Notes: generated by a model not told the origin, from the sequence alone. Shown: positions 9,699 to 18,899, counted from the stretch's first letter. The stretch: DNA of 64,000 bases from Flavobacterium ranwuense (GCF_004349315.1 NZ_SMLH01000007.1:1-64000), one strand, 5' to 3'. Numbers and translations are program-made.

Positions 9699-11375
9699 TT
9701 AAACTTCACGTTCTTTGTTAATAATGATTTTTTTTAGATCGGAGGTTGCGGGTCCATTTATTACTTTGCCTTCATTGGTAAAACGGGAGCCGTGCATAGG
9801 ACAATCAAATGTTTTTTCGTCAGCGTTCCATTGCAATATGCCACCTAAGTGAGGACATACTGCAGTGCAGGTATGAAGATTATTTTGTTCGTCACGATAT
9901 ACTGCTATTTTTTTAAATCCCGAGGAAATAATCCCACCTTCACCGGGTTTAAAATTGCCTACTTCTTTTATATGTTCTGCACTAAACCAGTCTACATATT
10001 GTGCCACCATGTTTCCCACTTCGTGCAAATAATCACCGGTGGTTTTTAATGTAATGCGAGACGGACTGTACATTTTAATCCAAGGATTTTCTCTTCCGGT
10101 AATTATGTCGGTGATTATCATTCCGCCAAGGGTTCCGTGTGTCATACCGTTGCCGGAATCACCAGTTATGATATAAATGTTATCGTCGCCTGGATTCTTG
10201 CCAATGTATGCTAATGAATCAAGGGGTTCCATTACCTGACCTGACCATTTGAATTCGATTGTTTTAATAGTTGGAAAATGTTTCTTTGTCCATTTCTCCA
10301 GTTTATCGTAGCGGTCTTCTTCTTTGATATGTTCATCGTCAGCCTGCCCCGTGCGATGGTCTTCTCCTCCAGCAATCAACATATCATAGTGTTCATCAAA
10401 TTCTTCTAAACGAACATAATGATAAGGCTTAGATATCCATTTTGAGTCTTGATCTCCTGTGTCCCACCACAATGCATAAGGTAGTTTTCCTTTTGGAATT
10501 TTGGCAGCGATCACATACGTGCGATAAGGCCATTGTTTGGTATGCATGGTTACCCAGTCATTAATGGGGGTATTCGTTGCCACTACAATATGATTTGCTT
10601 TTACTTTAAAACCGTTTGCAGTAGCTCCTTCGTTGGTGATGTTTTCCGCTTTTGTTTCTGTATATATTTTTCCGCCTAATTTTATAAAGGCATTCGCCAA
10701 TCCTTTAAGATAAAGAAGCACATGAAACTGTGCCTGGTCTGCAAACTTAATGCACCACTTATTTTTTTCAGCCGCAAGGGACGGAACGGAATTCAACATC
10801 TCGGTAATAAGTCCCGCACGTTTTGTAGCTTCATATTCCTTTTCTAATGTTTCTTTGGTATCAGAAGGGTGTAAAAACAAATAGCCATCAACTCTTTTAA
10901 AATGGCAATTAATTTTATGATGTTTAACGGTGTTTGCTATCCATTCAATAGCAGCCATGTGACTATTGGCAGCTAATTGCGCAGTATGCTCATCGAAAAT
11001 TTTTTCCAATTCAAAATAATGATCATCAAGGGCACAGGTAATATGAGCCGTGGTTCTTCCGGTTTCTCCGCTACCAATAAATCCGTCTTCAACCAAAATT
11101 ACCTTACGTCCTTCCTTTGCAAGACAATAAGCAGTGGTAAGCCCAGCGATTCCTCCACCTATAACTAAAATATCAGTATCAAGATTCTGGTTTAATTTCT
11201 CGAAAGCTATTGGCTTTTTGGACGATGAAAACCAAAAGGAAAGATTATCTCCCGAGGTAATAGTCCCATTTACGGGTTTGGAAGCAGATATATTCTCAGG
11301 AGCTTTAACATGAGTTTGTAACACGCCAGGAGTGGCTTTGTCTGTTGATTTTATTTTTGCAGTAGGTTTTTTCAT
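9699..11375 (-). CDS. FAD-dependent oxidoreductase with C-terminal Rieske [2Fe-2S] domain
   Basis: A 558-residue DAO-type flavoprotein. The FAD-binding dinucleotide fold begins at DTDILVIGGGIAGLTTAYC (residues ~66-84) with the following ExGFIGSGETGRTTAH segment. The C-terminal ~70 residues are a Rieske domain with cluster ligands CPH (C507, H509) and CPMH (C525, H528). It thus probably passes electrons between a bound substrate, FAD and an iron-sulfur centre. Related proteins are annotated as FAD-dependent oxidoreductases of unknown substrate, often beside stress genes. The first ~60 residues are a polar extension without a signal peptide. It is upstream of katE in the same direction. Confidence 0.9.
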   Translation of the reverse strand: MKKPTAKIKSTDKATPGVLQTHVKAPENISASKPVNGTITSGDNLSFWFSSSKKPIAFEKLNQNLDTDILVIGGGIAGLTTAYCLAKEGRKVILVEDGFIGSGETGRTTAHITCALDDHYFELEKIFDEHTAQLAANSHMAAIEWIANTVKHHKINCHFKRVDGYLFLHPSDTKETLEKEYEATKRAGLITEMLNSVPSLAAEKNKWCIKFADQAQFHVLLYLKGLANAFIKLGGKIYTETKAENITNEGATANGFKVKANHIVVATNTPINDWVTMHTKQWPYRTYVIAAKIPKGKLPYALWWDTGDQDSKWISKPYHYVRLEEFDEHYDMLIAGGEDHRTGQADDEHIKEEDRYDKLEKWTKKHFPTIKTIEFKWSGQVMEPLDSLAYIGKNPGDDNIYIITGDSGNGMTHGTLGGMIITDIITGRENPWIKMYSPSRITLKTTGDYLHEVGNMVAQYVDWFSAEHIKEVGNFKPGEGGIISSGFKKIAVYRDEQNNLHTCTAVCPHLGGILQWNADEKTFDCPMHGSRFTNEGKVINGPATSDLKKIIINKEREV

Positions 11376-11445
11376 ATCCGTTTTGCTTTAATGACTTTCA
11401 TTGTTTTTCCGCCAATGTGAAATTTATTGAAAGAAATCTTCCATT

Positions 11446-11688
11446 TTATTTTGAAGATTTCTTAATAATTCCTGGTTTAAATTTTTCCGGAAATTCTTTA
11501 ACGATGCCGTCGGCAAGTATATCTGACATTTCTAGAATTTCATTATGTACTTTATGATAAACAATAACTTCAGCATCGTAATTTTTTTTAATGCTTAGTT
11601 TTGCTTCGTGGGTTGTTAGTTTTAGTTTACCTTCAGCTCATACCGGTTTCCTTTTTACTTCTGGTATTTTTTTTGAGTTATAAATTTA
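11446..11688 (-). pseudogene. Small conserved-looking ORF broken by an in-frame TGA
   Basis: On the minus strand a frame reads YNSKKIPEVKRKPV, stops at TGA (11640-11638), then continues AEGKLKLTTHEAKLSIKKNY and on through HKVHNEILEMSDILADGIVKEF to TAA at 11448-11446. No ATG, GTG or TTG start stands right after the TGA, so the downstream part cannot easily be translated alone. The sequence is protein-like (amphipathic helix, balanced codon use), which suggests a small gene inactivated by one point change. I do not recognise the family. A sequencing error at the TGA is the alternative. Confidence 0.45.
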
Positions 11689-11925
11689 CAAAAATAAATT
11701 TAACAATATAAAGTAAGTGTCTCATTTTTAGAAAATTATAGTTTTTTTTAACACATCATAAACTCGTGGTCTTTTGCGGTAATTTTTTTAGATAACAAAA
11801 TAGAGCGTCGCTTATTAAGCAACGCTCTTTGTTTTATTGGTCTGTTCCGTCTGGATAGCAACTTATACCATTACGGCATATGTTTTAGCCTATTCGATTT
11901 GGTATAATGCCGATGTATATTTCAT
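11689..11925. other. Short intergenic region with strong hairpin
   Basis: AT-rich DNA between the broken small ORF and the ice-binding-protein remnant. Part of it (about 11860-11925) may be the eroded 3' half of the ice-binding gene. The one clear element is the hairpin at 11802-11828. Confidence 0.4.
11802..11828 (-). terminator. Bidirectional terminator hairpin
   Basis: AGAGCGT pairs with ACGCTCT (7 bp) and an inner GCTT/AAGC stem closes the loop. T-rich sequence follows on both strands (TTGTTTTATT on plus, ATTTTGTT on minus). It is placed to end the ice-binding-protein transcript. Confidence 0.65.
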
Positions 11926-12381
11926 TTAGTTCTCCGCAGCGGCTTCAGTGTAGGCGGTTTGCATATCACTTACAGAGGTGGTTAATCTTGTGGCATTAGT
12001 TACTCTGCATGGAAGCGGATCTACTGCGTCAACGGTGTATATTGTCCCTGTTACTTCTGAACATTTTAGTAGAATAGCAGCTCCGGTGATAGGGCTTGAA
12101 CCTTAAGCGCCAATAACGGCAGATTTATAAACGTTAGTAATTCCTGTTTTTGACAGAATCACAAATTCGCCTGAAACACCTAGATTTATACCTTGTAATC
12201 CACCAACACTTGACTGAGAAGCAACAGTTTCATTTACTGCAGATATTTTAGTCATCAGCGAAGCCGATTTTTCAACTAACGCCATCTCAGCTGTTATATT
12301 CTCATCCATTTCGTTATTGCAACTGGACATAAATACAACCAGCAGCATTGCTATGGAAGGGAGTGCATTTTTGAATTTCAT
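11926..12381 (-). pseudogene. Broken ice-binding protein (DUF3494) lipoprotein gene
   Basis: The ATG at 12381 starts a lipoprotein signal (MKFKNALPSIAMLLVVFMSSCN, lipobox Cys 21). Then comes the DUF3494 start (INLGVSGEFVILSKTGITNVYKSAVIGA), a TAA stop (12105-12103), and in the same frame GSSPITGAAILLKCSEVTGT and TTSVSDMQTAYTEAAAEN before a second stop at 11928-11926. Intact DUF3494 ice-binding proteins read ..SAITGNIGSSPITG.. and ..LTTAVSDMQTAYTDAAGR.. at these points and run on for another ~130 residues of beta-solenoid, which is missing here. So the gene is interrupted and 3'-truncated. Intact homologues bind ice or inhibit recrystallisation in cold-adapted bacteria. Confidence 0.85.
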
Positions 12382-12831
12382 AACTTTGTTTATTAGATTA
12401 GTACGTAATTATCACAAAAACAAAGGTGAATGCTTAATTTTTATATAAGCTATGTAATTATACTAAAAAGTTATGACATTCAGACTAAGAACGCAAGGGA
12501 TTAAAGAGTAATGGAAGACTACATTTTATCAATATACTAGCTTAATTCTTTTTCTATTTTTTGGTATTTGAAAATGTAGATATGCAAAACGAAATAGGAA
12601 GTCTATATTGAATTTCAAGATCTTGCAAAGTGAAATTTTAAGAGAAGGAAAACTGTAACTAGAGATGGGTATAAACCAAATTCAGAATGATAAGTTTTTT
12701 CGTAGTTATATATTATTTAATGATTAATTAAAATTAAAAATAGATTCAGTAATTAATTAAATTATTAATATTGCCCGATTATTTACGTAAAATAACATAA
12801 ATCAAGGGATACAATAACTATATAGTAATTT
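12382..12831. other. Intergenic region between divergent genes
   Basis: 450 bp of AT-rich DNA between the leftward ice-binding remnant and the rightward sigma factor genes. It must hold the promoter of the sigma operon, but I can see no convincing TTG/TAnnTTTG pair, hairpin or open frame. Confidence 0.5.
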
Positions 12832-13383
12832 TTGGATAATAAGGAATCAATATCAGACCAGTTACCCGATGAGGAAATATTGTTCTCTCTAATGGATAGG
12901 TATTATAACGAACTGTTTCGTTATGGTGTTAAATTTACGGCTGATGTGGAGATGACTAAAGATGCCCTGAATCAATTTTTCATCCATTTATGGGATAATC
13001 GGGATAAATTGCAGCATGTTGATAACCTAAAAGCATATTTATTTGTCTCTTATAAAAGGTGGCTTATTACCCATCTTCAAAGATCACAAAAGCACCGTGT
13101 ACTTTCTCTTGACGATAATCATGCAAATGAACTTTCTGAACAATCTTATGAAGAGTATCTGGTTAAACAAATCGAAGAGGAAAAGATTGCCCAAATTTTA
13201 AAAAATGCCATAAAAAGTCTTCCTGCAAGACAACGACAATTATTGCAATTGCGTTTTTATGAACATATGAGCTTTGAAGAAATAGCCGAGGAGACCTCAC
13301 TTTCTGTAAGGACTGTTTACAATAAACTGCACGAGGCAATCAAAAGACTACGGGTACATCAGCCCATTGAACGATTGCGCTAA
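12832..13383 (+). CDS. ECF-type RNA polymerase sigma factor, copy 1
   Basis: A ~183-residue sigma-70 family factor of the Bacteroidota FecI-like ECF group. Region 2 is GVKFTADVEMTKDALNQF and the following DNLKAYLFVSYKRWL; region 4 is LPARQRQLLQLRFYEHMSFEEIA with the helix-turn-helix SVRTVYNKLHEAIKRLR. The longest frame starts at TTG 12832; the first in-frame ATG (12893) would cut into region 2, so TTG or an unseen start is preferred. Copy 2 also has a TTG-GAT start in the equivalent place. It is followed by a fecR remnant rather than an intact anti-sigma gene, so its partner may be the FecR at 14397. Confidence 0.88.
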   Translation: MDNKESISDQLPDEEILFSLMDRYYNELFRYGVKFTADVEMTKDALNQFFIHLWDNRDKLQHVDNLKAYLFVSYKRWLITHLQRSQKHRVLSLDDNHANELSEQSYEEYLVKQIEEEKIAQILKNAIKSLPARQRQLLQLRFYEHMSFEEIAEETSLSVRTVYNKLHEAIKRLRVHQPIERLR

Positions 13384-13498
13384 TAATTTTCGCGATCATT
13401 ACCGTCGTTATTTATTCCTTTTTTCAACTGGATTTTTTAACAACTTTTACCCCATTTTCTTGGAATTTGTCTTTTTTCCTTTCATTTAAATAAAAAAA

Positions 13499-13560
13499 CT
13501 TCTTAAAAACGGGTAAAAAAGCACTGACTTTCTATCTATTATTAAAACCTTATCAAAATA
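13499..13560 (+). repeat. fecR leader motif, copy 1
   Basis: The block TTCTTAAAAACGGGTAAAAAA (split here: TTCTTAAAAACGGG then TAAAAAA) followed by TTTCTATCTATTA occurs just upstream of the fecR remnant and again at 14330-14375 before the intact fecR. Its position before the anti-sigma gene in both copies suggests a sigma-dependent promoter or leader element (inference). Similar AAACGGGTA-containing leaders precede fecR genes in other Bacteroidota polysaccharide loci (from memory). Confidence 0.45.
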
Positions 13561-13565
13561 ATTTT

Positions 13566-13680
13566 CAGAAAGGTCGTATTTATACTACTGGAGTGACAAC
13601 CCGGAACAAATTTATTTTTTTAAAGGAGCTAAAAAAACTTGATATGTCATTTCACCCGGGGGTAATATCTTCAAAATTAC
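13566..13680 (+). pseudogene. Remnant of a duplicated fecR anti-sigma gene
   Basis: Aligning by eye with the intact fecR at 14397: GAAAGGTCGTATTTATACTA matches the fecR start (AAAGGACCTATTTATACTA). Then about 90 bp are missing. Next GACAACCCGGAACAAA and the following ~65 bp match the fecR stretch from 14508 on (GACAGCCCGGAACAAA, then AAGCTAAAAGACT.., CACGGGGG..). The remnant has a stop (TGA) in the matching frame and runs straight into the second sigma gene. It shows that an ancestral sigma-fecR unit was duplicated and one fecR was then deleted. Confidence 0.7.
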
Positions 13681-13681
13681 A

Positions 13682-14215
13682 TTGGATCAATTGATTAATG
13701 AAAAATCATTATTTGCCTTAATGGATAGGTACTATAACGAATTGTTTCGGTATGGTGTTAAATTCACGTCTGATGTCGAAATGACCAAAGATGCCCTGAA
13801 TCAATTCTTCATTCATTTATGGGATAATCGGGATAAATTGCAGCATGTTGATAATCTAAAAGCATATTTGTTTGTTTCATACAAAAGATGGCTTATTACC
13901 CATCTTCAAAAATCTAAAAAACACCGTGTACTTTTTCGGGACAATATTTTCATAAAGGAACCTTCTGAACAATCTTATGAAGAGTATCTGGTGAAACAAA
14001 TCGAAGAGGAAGAGATTGGCTTTGTTTTAAGAGATGCTATCAAAGGTCTTCCTGCAAGACAACGTCAATTATTGCAATTGCGTTTTTATGAGCATATGAG
14101 CTTTGAAGAAATAGCCGAAGAGACATCGCTTTCTGTCAGGACTGTTTATAATAAACTGCATGAAGCTATTAAAAAACTTCGAACAGTTGAATGTATAGAA
14201 CGGTTGCGCTACTAA
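13682..14215 (+). CDS. ECF-type RNA polymerase sigma factor, copy 2
   Basis: A ~177-residue ECF sigma factor almost identical to copy 1 across regions 2 and 4 (MDRYYNELFRYGVKFT, the LPARQRQLLQLRFYEHM block and the SVRTVYNKLHEAIK helix). Differences cluster at the N-terminus, in the linker (FRDNIFIKEPSEQ) and at the C-terminus. The start is TTG at 13682, just after the fecR remnant. It is followed 180 bp later by an intact fecR, the usual sigma/anti-sigma pairing. In this family the sigma factor drives transcription of the linked SusC/SusD genes when FecR senses a loaded receptor. Confidence 0.88.
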   Translation: MDQLINEKSLFALMDRYYNELFRYGVKFTSDVEMTKDALNQFFIHLWDNRDKLQHVDNLKAYLFVSYKRWLITHLQKSKKHRVLFRDNIFIKEPSEQSYEEYLVKQIEEEEIGFVLRDAIKGLPARQRQLLQLRFYEHMSFEEIAEETSLSVRTVYNKLHEAIKKLRTVECIERLRY

Positions 14216-14329
14216 TTTATCGCTATCATTCCCATAGCTGAATTTTCTTTTTAAGCCTGATCAAATAACAGTTTTTATTCCTCTTCCTTGATTTACCGTT
14301 TTACCGTTTTTAGAAAATTTTAAAAAAAA

Positions 14330-14380
14330 CTTCTTAAAAACGGGTAAAAAAACAGAAGGTTTCTATCTATTACTATAACG
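14330..14380 (+). promoter_or_regulatory. fecR leader motif, copy 2 (putative promoter)
   Basis: Second occurrence of TTCTTAAAAACGGGTAAAAA plus TTTCTATCTATTA, here 20-65 bp before the ATG of the intact fecR. Conservation between both copies while surrounding sequence differs suggests a functional leader, likely recognised by the linked sigma factor (inference). Confidence 0.45.
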
Positions 14381-14396
14381 TTAATAAAGTGAATTC

Positions 14397-15482
14397 ATGA
14401 AAGGACCTATTTATACTATTGAAGAAATAATGTTGGATGATAGTTTTGTAGACTATTGTTTAAATACAAATCCAAAACACTTCTCACACTGGCAAACCAT
14501 TATTAATGACAGCCCGGAACAAAGAGTTGTTTTTGACGAAGCTAAAAGACTGGTTTTGTCACTACACGGGGGACTAACCTCTTCGGAAGTGAACAGGCAG
14601 ATTGATAAAGTACGTCAGGAATTACAAGATCGAAAACTTCAAGCAAATAATACGACTGTTTTTCAGGAGTCAGGTTTGTCTGCAGCAAATTTGGTAATAG
14701 AAAAAAGACAGAAAAAACGTAGAACTTTCCGTTTGGTAGCCACTTATCTGGCAGCGGCCTCTTTAATTCTGTTTATTGCTGTCCGGTTTTTTCAACTGGG
14801 AATAGGGACGTCTGAAGAACAATTGCCAAAAACAGAAATGTTAAGTTATCATAGTGCTGCAGGTCATCGCCAAACGGTAACATTGCCTGACGGCTCCACC
14901 GTTATACTGAATTCGAACAGTAGTATAGCATTGAATAAAGATTTCAATACGTGCAAAAGAGAAGTTTTTTTGATTGGGAATGCATTTTTTAAAGTAGCGA
15001 AAAATCCTCAGAAACCATTTACGGTAACAACAGAAAAAATTGCCACCACTGCGCTAGGTACAGAATTTTATGTGCGAGGCAGACAAACGAATTCAAGAGA
15101 CATTGAAATTGATCTCTTGGAAGGTAAAGTGAAGGTTGCTGATACAAGAAAGAATGATAAAAAAACAACTGTTTTTCTTTTGCCTGGCGAAAAAGGGGTG
15201 AGCATAAAGGGTATGAATTTGCAAAAAGGAAAATTTGATTCTTTTCAATTGCGTTCCTGGATAAATGGTCGTATAGCCTTTAATAAAACACCAATGTCTA
15301 ATGTAATTGAACAACTGGAAGAATGGTATCAAGTAAAAATAGTGGTGAAGAATCCTGAAATTAAAAAACATTTTATCAACGGTGAATATCAGGATGCATC
15401 CTTGCAGGATGTATTGAAAATTGTCTGCTTTAGTATTGATTGCCAATATTCTTTTGCTGGTGACAGCGTCATTATTGAATAA
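14397..15482 (+). CDS. FecR-family anti-sigma factor
   Basis: A 361-residue inner-membrane anti-sigma protein. Residues 1-105 are the cytoplasmic sigma-binding part, a single membrane helix lies at ~113-131 (VATYLAAASLILFIAV), and the periplasmic part carries the FecR domain (QTVTLPDGSTVILNSNSSI, GNAFFKVAKNPQKPFTV, TTALGTEFYVRG). The C-terminal DUF4974/STN-like domain reads FNKTPMSNVIEQLEEWY. It senses the SusC receptor's N-terminal signalling domain and controls the neighbouring ECF sigma factor. Gene order sigma-FecR-SusC-SusD is the classic one. Confidence 0.93.
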   Translation: MKGPIYTIEEIMLDDSFVDYCLNTNPKHFSHWQTIINDSPEQRVVFDEAKRLVLSLHGGLTSSEVNRQIDKVRQELQDRKLQANNTTVFQESGLSAANLVIEKRQKKRRTFRLVATYLAAASLILFIAVRFFQLGIGTSEEQLPKTEMLSYHSAAGHRQTVTLPDGSTVILNSNSSIALNKDFNTCKREVFLIGNAFFKVAKNPQKPFTVTTEKIATTALGTEFYVRGRQTNSRDIEIDLLEGKVKVADTRKNDKKTTVFLLPGEKGVSIKGMNLQKGKFDSFQLRSWINGRIAFNKTPMSNVIEQLEEWYQVKIVVKNPEIKKHFINGEYQDASLQDVLKIVCFSIDCQYSFAGDSVIIE

Positions 15483-15506
15483 CTAACCCAAATTTTAATC
15501 AATAAA

Positions 15507-18500
15507 ATGCCTTATAAAAAAAAACACGAAAAACGCATACTAAAACCAAAAAACAATTGCTTTATGAAAAAAAATGTTAAAAGAAAATATTGCGCATTGA
15601 AACGACCAATGATCTATATCTTGCTTGTTTCCTTACTCGTATCAAATCAGCTGTTTGCTTTTGCTAAACAGAAAGCCATTTTTGGCTTTCGAAATGCCCC
15701 TGTTGAACAAGTAATTAAAAAAGTGGAAAAACTTTTTGAAGTCCAATTTACCTATAATGAGACAGTGGTAAAAGGTGCCGTGAAAATTGACCTTCCCAAA
15801 AAAGAAAGAACTCTGGAGGAGACCTTACAACAATTATCTAAGTTGACCGGTTGGCAATTCCTTAGGTCAGGTAACATGGTGGGGATTCAAAGTATAGCAA
15901 GGAAAGAGTCTTCAGTACAAAAAAGTAATCAGGAGAAAATTGTAATAAAAGGAAAGGTTACTGACAATAATAATCAGCCTGTTCCAAGTGCAACTATTGC
16001 TGTCAAAGGAACTAACAAAGGGGTGACGACAGATGCAAATGGTGATTTTTCTATCGAAGTGGAAGAAGGAGCTGTGCTGGTTATTTCTTATTTGGGTTTT
16101 ACTTCCCAGCAAATTGTTGCAAAAAAAAGCACAACATTAAATATCGTTTTGTTGCCACTTGAAAATAATTTGGAAGAAGTAGTGGTGACGGCCTTGGGTA
16201 TTAAACGTCAGGAAAAAGCCTTGGGGTATTCTTCCCAGAAAGTGGAAGGAGCTTCGTTGCAAACGGTAAAAGGAGTAGATATAGGTACCTCTCTTACAGG
16301 AAGAGTATCGGGATTAGTAGTAAAAAACTCTACGGAGTTCAATGGTAAACCTCAATTGCTAATGAGAGGCGAAGCAGCATTACTGGTAATCGACGGCGTA
16401 CCTTATGGAAATATGACACTAAGAGATGTCCCAACAGATGATATCGAAAAAATTGATTTTCTGAAAGGACCTACAGCTGCTGCACTCTATGGTTCTAGAG
16501 GGCAGGCGGGAGTCATGTTGATTACAACCAAGAAGGGTGCTTCAGGCAAAGGACTTTCGATTGATGTAAATAGCAGTACCATGTTTCAAACCGGTTTTTT
16601 GGCCATACCTGAAACGCAATCATCATATGGGAAAGGATCTTACGGTTCTCCAAATGATGACTATGTATGGGGGCCAAAACTGGATGTTGGCACAACAGCT
16701 ATGCAATGGAATCCCGTTACCAAACAAATGGAAGATTTGCCTTTGGTTTCAAGCGGAAAAAATAACCTTAGAAATTTTATGCAAACTGGCTTGGTCACCA
16801 ATAATAATTTTAGTATTGCCCAAAGTGGGGATGCGGGAAGTTTCAGGGTTTCGCTCAATCAAATACATAATAAAGGACAGTTTCCGAATCAACAGTTAAA
16901 TATGTTAAACTTTACAGTAGGGGGGGAGATTAAAGCTTCCGAAAAGTTTACACTGGAGAGTCATGTGGGGATAAGCCGCAGAACAGCTCCACAAGTATGG
17001 GGCAGTGGTTATAATAATCAAGGGTATTTGTACCAGCTTACCATGTGGACCGGTGCCGACTACGACATTCGTCAATACAAGGATTACTGGGAAATACCTA
17101 ATAAAAAGCAAAACTGGCTTTATAACAACTGGTACGATAATCCCTATTTGATTGCTTATGAAAAACTAAACGGAATACAACAAAACACCATTAATGCTAA
17201 CTTTACGGCTAATTATAATTTTTCTAAAGATCTAAAATTGATGCTACGTGTTGGCTATGACGTGTATTCCAATGAATCAACACAAAGAAATCCTACGGCA
17301 AACATTTTCTCTACCAGAGGTGGTTGGAATGCAAAAGGACTTTATAATATATCCAAAACTTGGGGTTGGAGTACCAGCGACGATCTCATCTTGACCTATA
17401 ATAAAAAAGTCGATAAATGGAACGTTAATGCTTTGGGAGGTGCTACTGTCTATCGTTGGGTGGATCAAAGTTTATTTGCTTCCACAAAAAACGGATTAAC
17501 TTCACCTACTTTTTATTCGCTTAACGGCTCAGTTGAACAAGCTACTGTATCTCCGGGTTACAGCTCCAGACAGGTAAATAGCTTATATGCAAGTACTTCT
17601 TTTAGTTGGAATAATGCTGTGTTTTTGGATGCTACCGGAAGGAATGACTGGAATTCATCCCAGCCCAAAGCGGAGCGTTCTTTTTTCTATCCTTCTTTAG
17701 GTTCCAGTATTGTATTGTCAGAATTAGTAAAACTTCCAGAAGTGATTGATATGTTCAAGATTCGTGGTTCTTGGGCTTTGTCAAAAACAGCTGCAGGAGT
17801 ATATGCTACCAATCGTACGTTTAGCACCACAAATATTGCTTGGAATACTTTAAACTCTGCCAGCTATCCTTCCAGTTTGCTTGGTGAAGGTCTTGAACCA
17901 AGTGCGCAGCGTACCTGGGAAATCGGTACAGCCGCCTATTTATTTAAAAAGAGGTTGCATATGGATTTGGCTTATTTTAATAAATATTATTATAACCAAC
18001 AACTTTCTGTTTCCATCCCGAACTCGTCTGGCTTTTCTTCAACTTTGGTTAATACAAAAGAAACAAGTGTGCGTAAGGGCTTTGAATTGACTGTTGATGG
18101 TACAATTATAAAGAAAGCAAATTTCGAATGGCAGTCAACCATCAACTGGTCTAACAATCATGTTTATTATGGAGAGCTTGATCCAATATATTCTCCCAAA
18201 AGCCCCTTTGTTAAGAAAGGGCTAAGGAAAGATGTTTATACAGATAGATACTGGCTTAGGGATCCTTCCGGAAATTTAATACATAATAATGGGTACACTG
18301 TAGAGAGTGATTATGTGAAGAAATATGGTAATTATGATGCCGATTTCAGTTTTGGATTCATAAACAATTTTAGGATTGGTGGCTTTAATGTTGGTTTGGT
18401 TGTCGATGGTCGTATAGGTGGGTTAATGTTCAACTCTATTGAGGATAAAATGTGGGATTCCGGTACCCATCCAGGCACGATCAATCAATACCGTTATGAT

Positions 18501-18899
18501 GAGGTAGTAAATGGCTTGACTAACTATGTAGGTCAGGGCGTAAAAGTGGTATCAGGTACTGTAGTTTTTGATAGTAATGGCGAAATAGTTTCCGATGATC
18601 GCGTATATGCCCCTAACGATAATGCCATATCCTATCAAGATTATGCCCAATATACTAGGGGAGGAAATTATGGTGCAGAAAAAGCATCATTTGTTAAACT
18701 TCGTGAAATATCTGTAGGCTATGCATTGCCATCCAAAATATTGGGTAAAATAGGGGTAAATAGTGCTTCGGTTACACTAACGGCACAAAATGTCTTTTTG
18801 ATAACCAAATTCAAGTTTTCCGATCCGGATGTTGGTTCTGAAGATTTGAATGCACCTTCACAACGTATGGTTGGAATGAACTTTAAATTAGGATTTTAA
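15507..18899 (+). CDS. SusC/RagA-family TonB-dependent outer membrane receptor with STN domain
   Basis: A 1130-residue outer-membrane transporter. A signal peptide (MIYILLVSLLVSNQLFAFA) is followed by a secretin/TonB N-terminal (STN) signalling domain (PVEQVIKKVEKLFEVQF..LEETLQQLSKLTG), a carboxypeptidase-regulatory-like domain (KGKVTDNNNQPVPSATI), the TonB-box/plug (LEEVVVTALGIKRQEKALGY; DDIEKIDFLKGPTAAALYG) and a long barrel ending MNFKLGF. The STN domain is what contacts FecR, so this is a regulated receptor. Two starts are possible, 15507 and ATG 15564 (MKKNVKRK); the second gives a more normal signal peptide. SusD follows 52 bp later. Confidence 0.95.
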   Translation: MPYKKKHEKRILKPKNNCFMKKNVKRKYCALKRPMIYILLVSLLVSNQLFAFAKQKAIFGFRNAPVEQVIKKVEKLFEVQFTYNETVVKGAVKIDLPKKERTLEETLQQLSKLTGWQFLRSGNMVGIQSIARKESSVQKSNQEKIVIKGKVTDNNNQPVPSATIAVKGTNKGVTTDANGDFSIEVEEGAVLVISYLGFTSQQIVAKKSTTLNIVLLPLENNLEEVVVTALGIKRQEKALGYSSQKVEGASLQTVKGVDIGTSLTGRVSGLVVKNSTEFNGKPQLLMRGEAALLVIDGVPYGNMTLRDVPTDDIEKIDFLKGPTAAALYGSRGQAGVMLITTKKGASGKGLSIDVNSSTMFQTGFLAIPETQSSYGKGSYGSPNDDYVWGPKLDVGTTAMQWNPVTKQMEDLPLVSSGKNNLRNFMQTGLVTNNNFSIAQSGDAGSFRVSLNQIHNKGQFPNQQLNMLNFTVGGEIKASEKFTLESHVGISRRTAPQVWGSGYNNQGYLYQLTMWTGADYDIRQYKDYWEIPNKKQNWLYNNWYDNPYLIAYEKLNGIQQNTINANFTANYNFSKDLKLMLRVGYDVYSNESTQRNPTANIFSTRGGWNAKGLYNISKTWGWSTSDDLILTYNKKVDKWNVNALGGATVYRWVDQSLFASTKNGLTSPTFYSLNGSVEQATVSPGYSSRQVNSLYASTSFSWNNAVFLDATGRNDWNSSQPKAERSFFYPSLGSSIVLSELVKLPEVIDMFKIRGSWALSKTAAGVYATNRTFSTTNIAWNTLNSASYPSSLLGEGLEPSAQRTWEIGTAAYLFKKRLHMDLAYFNKYYYNQQLSVSIPNSSGFSSTLVNTKETSVRKGFELTVDGTIIKKANFEWQSTINWSNNHVYYGELDPIYSPKSPFVKKGLRKDVYTDRYWLRDPSGNLIHNNGYTVESDYVKKYGNYDADFSFGFINNFRIGGFNVGLVVDGRIGGLMFNSIEDKMWDSGTHPGTINQYRYDEVVNGLTNYVGQGVKVVSGTVVFDSNGEIVSDDRVYAPNDNAISYQDYAQYTRGGNYGAEKASFVKLREISVGYALPSKILGKIGVNSASVTLTAQNVFLITKFKFSDPDVGSEDLNAPSQRMVGMNFKLGF

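Noticed and set aside
12893..13383. ATG 12893 as the sigma-factor start
   Set aside because: It would remove the conserved residues before MDRYYNELF; the paralogue keeps the same TTG-GAT start and upstream coding sequence.
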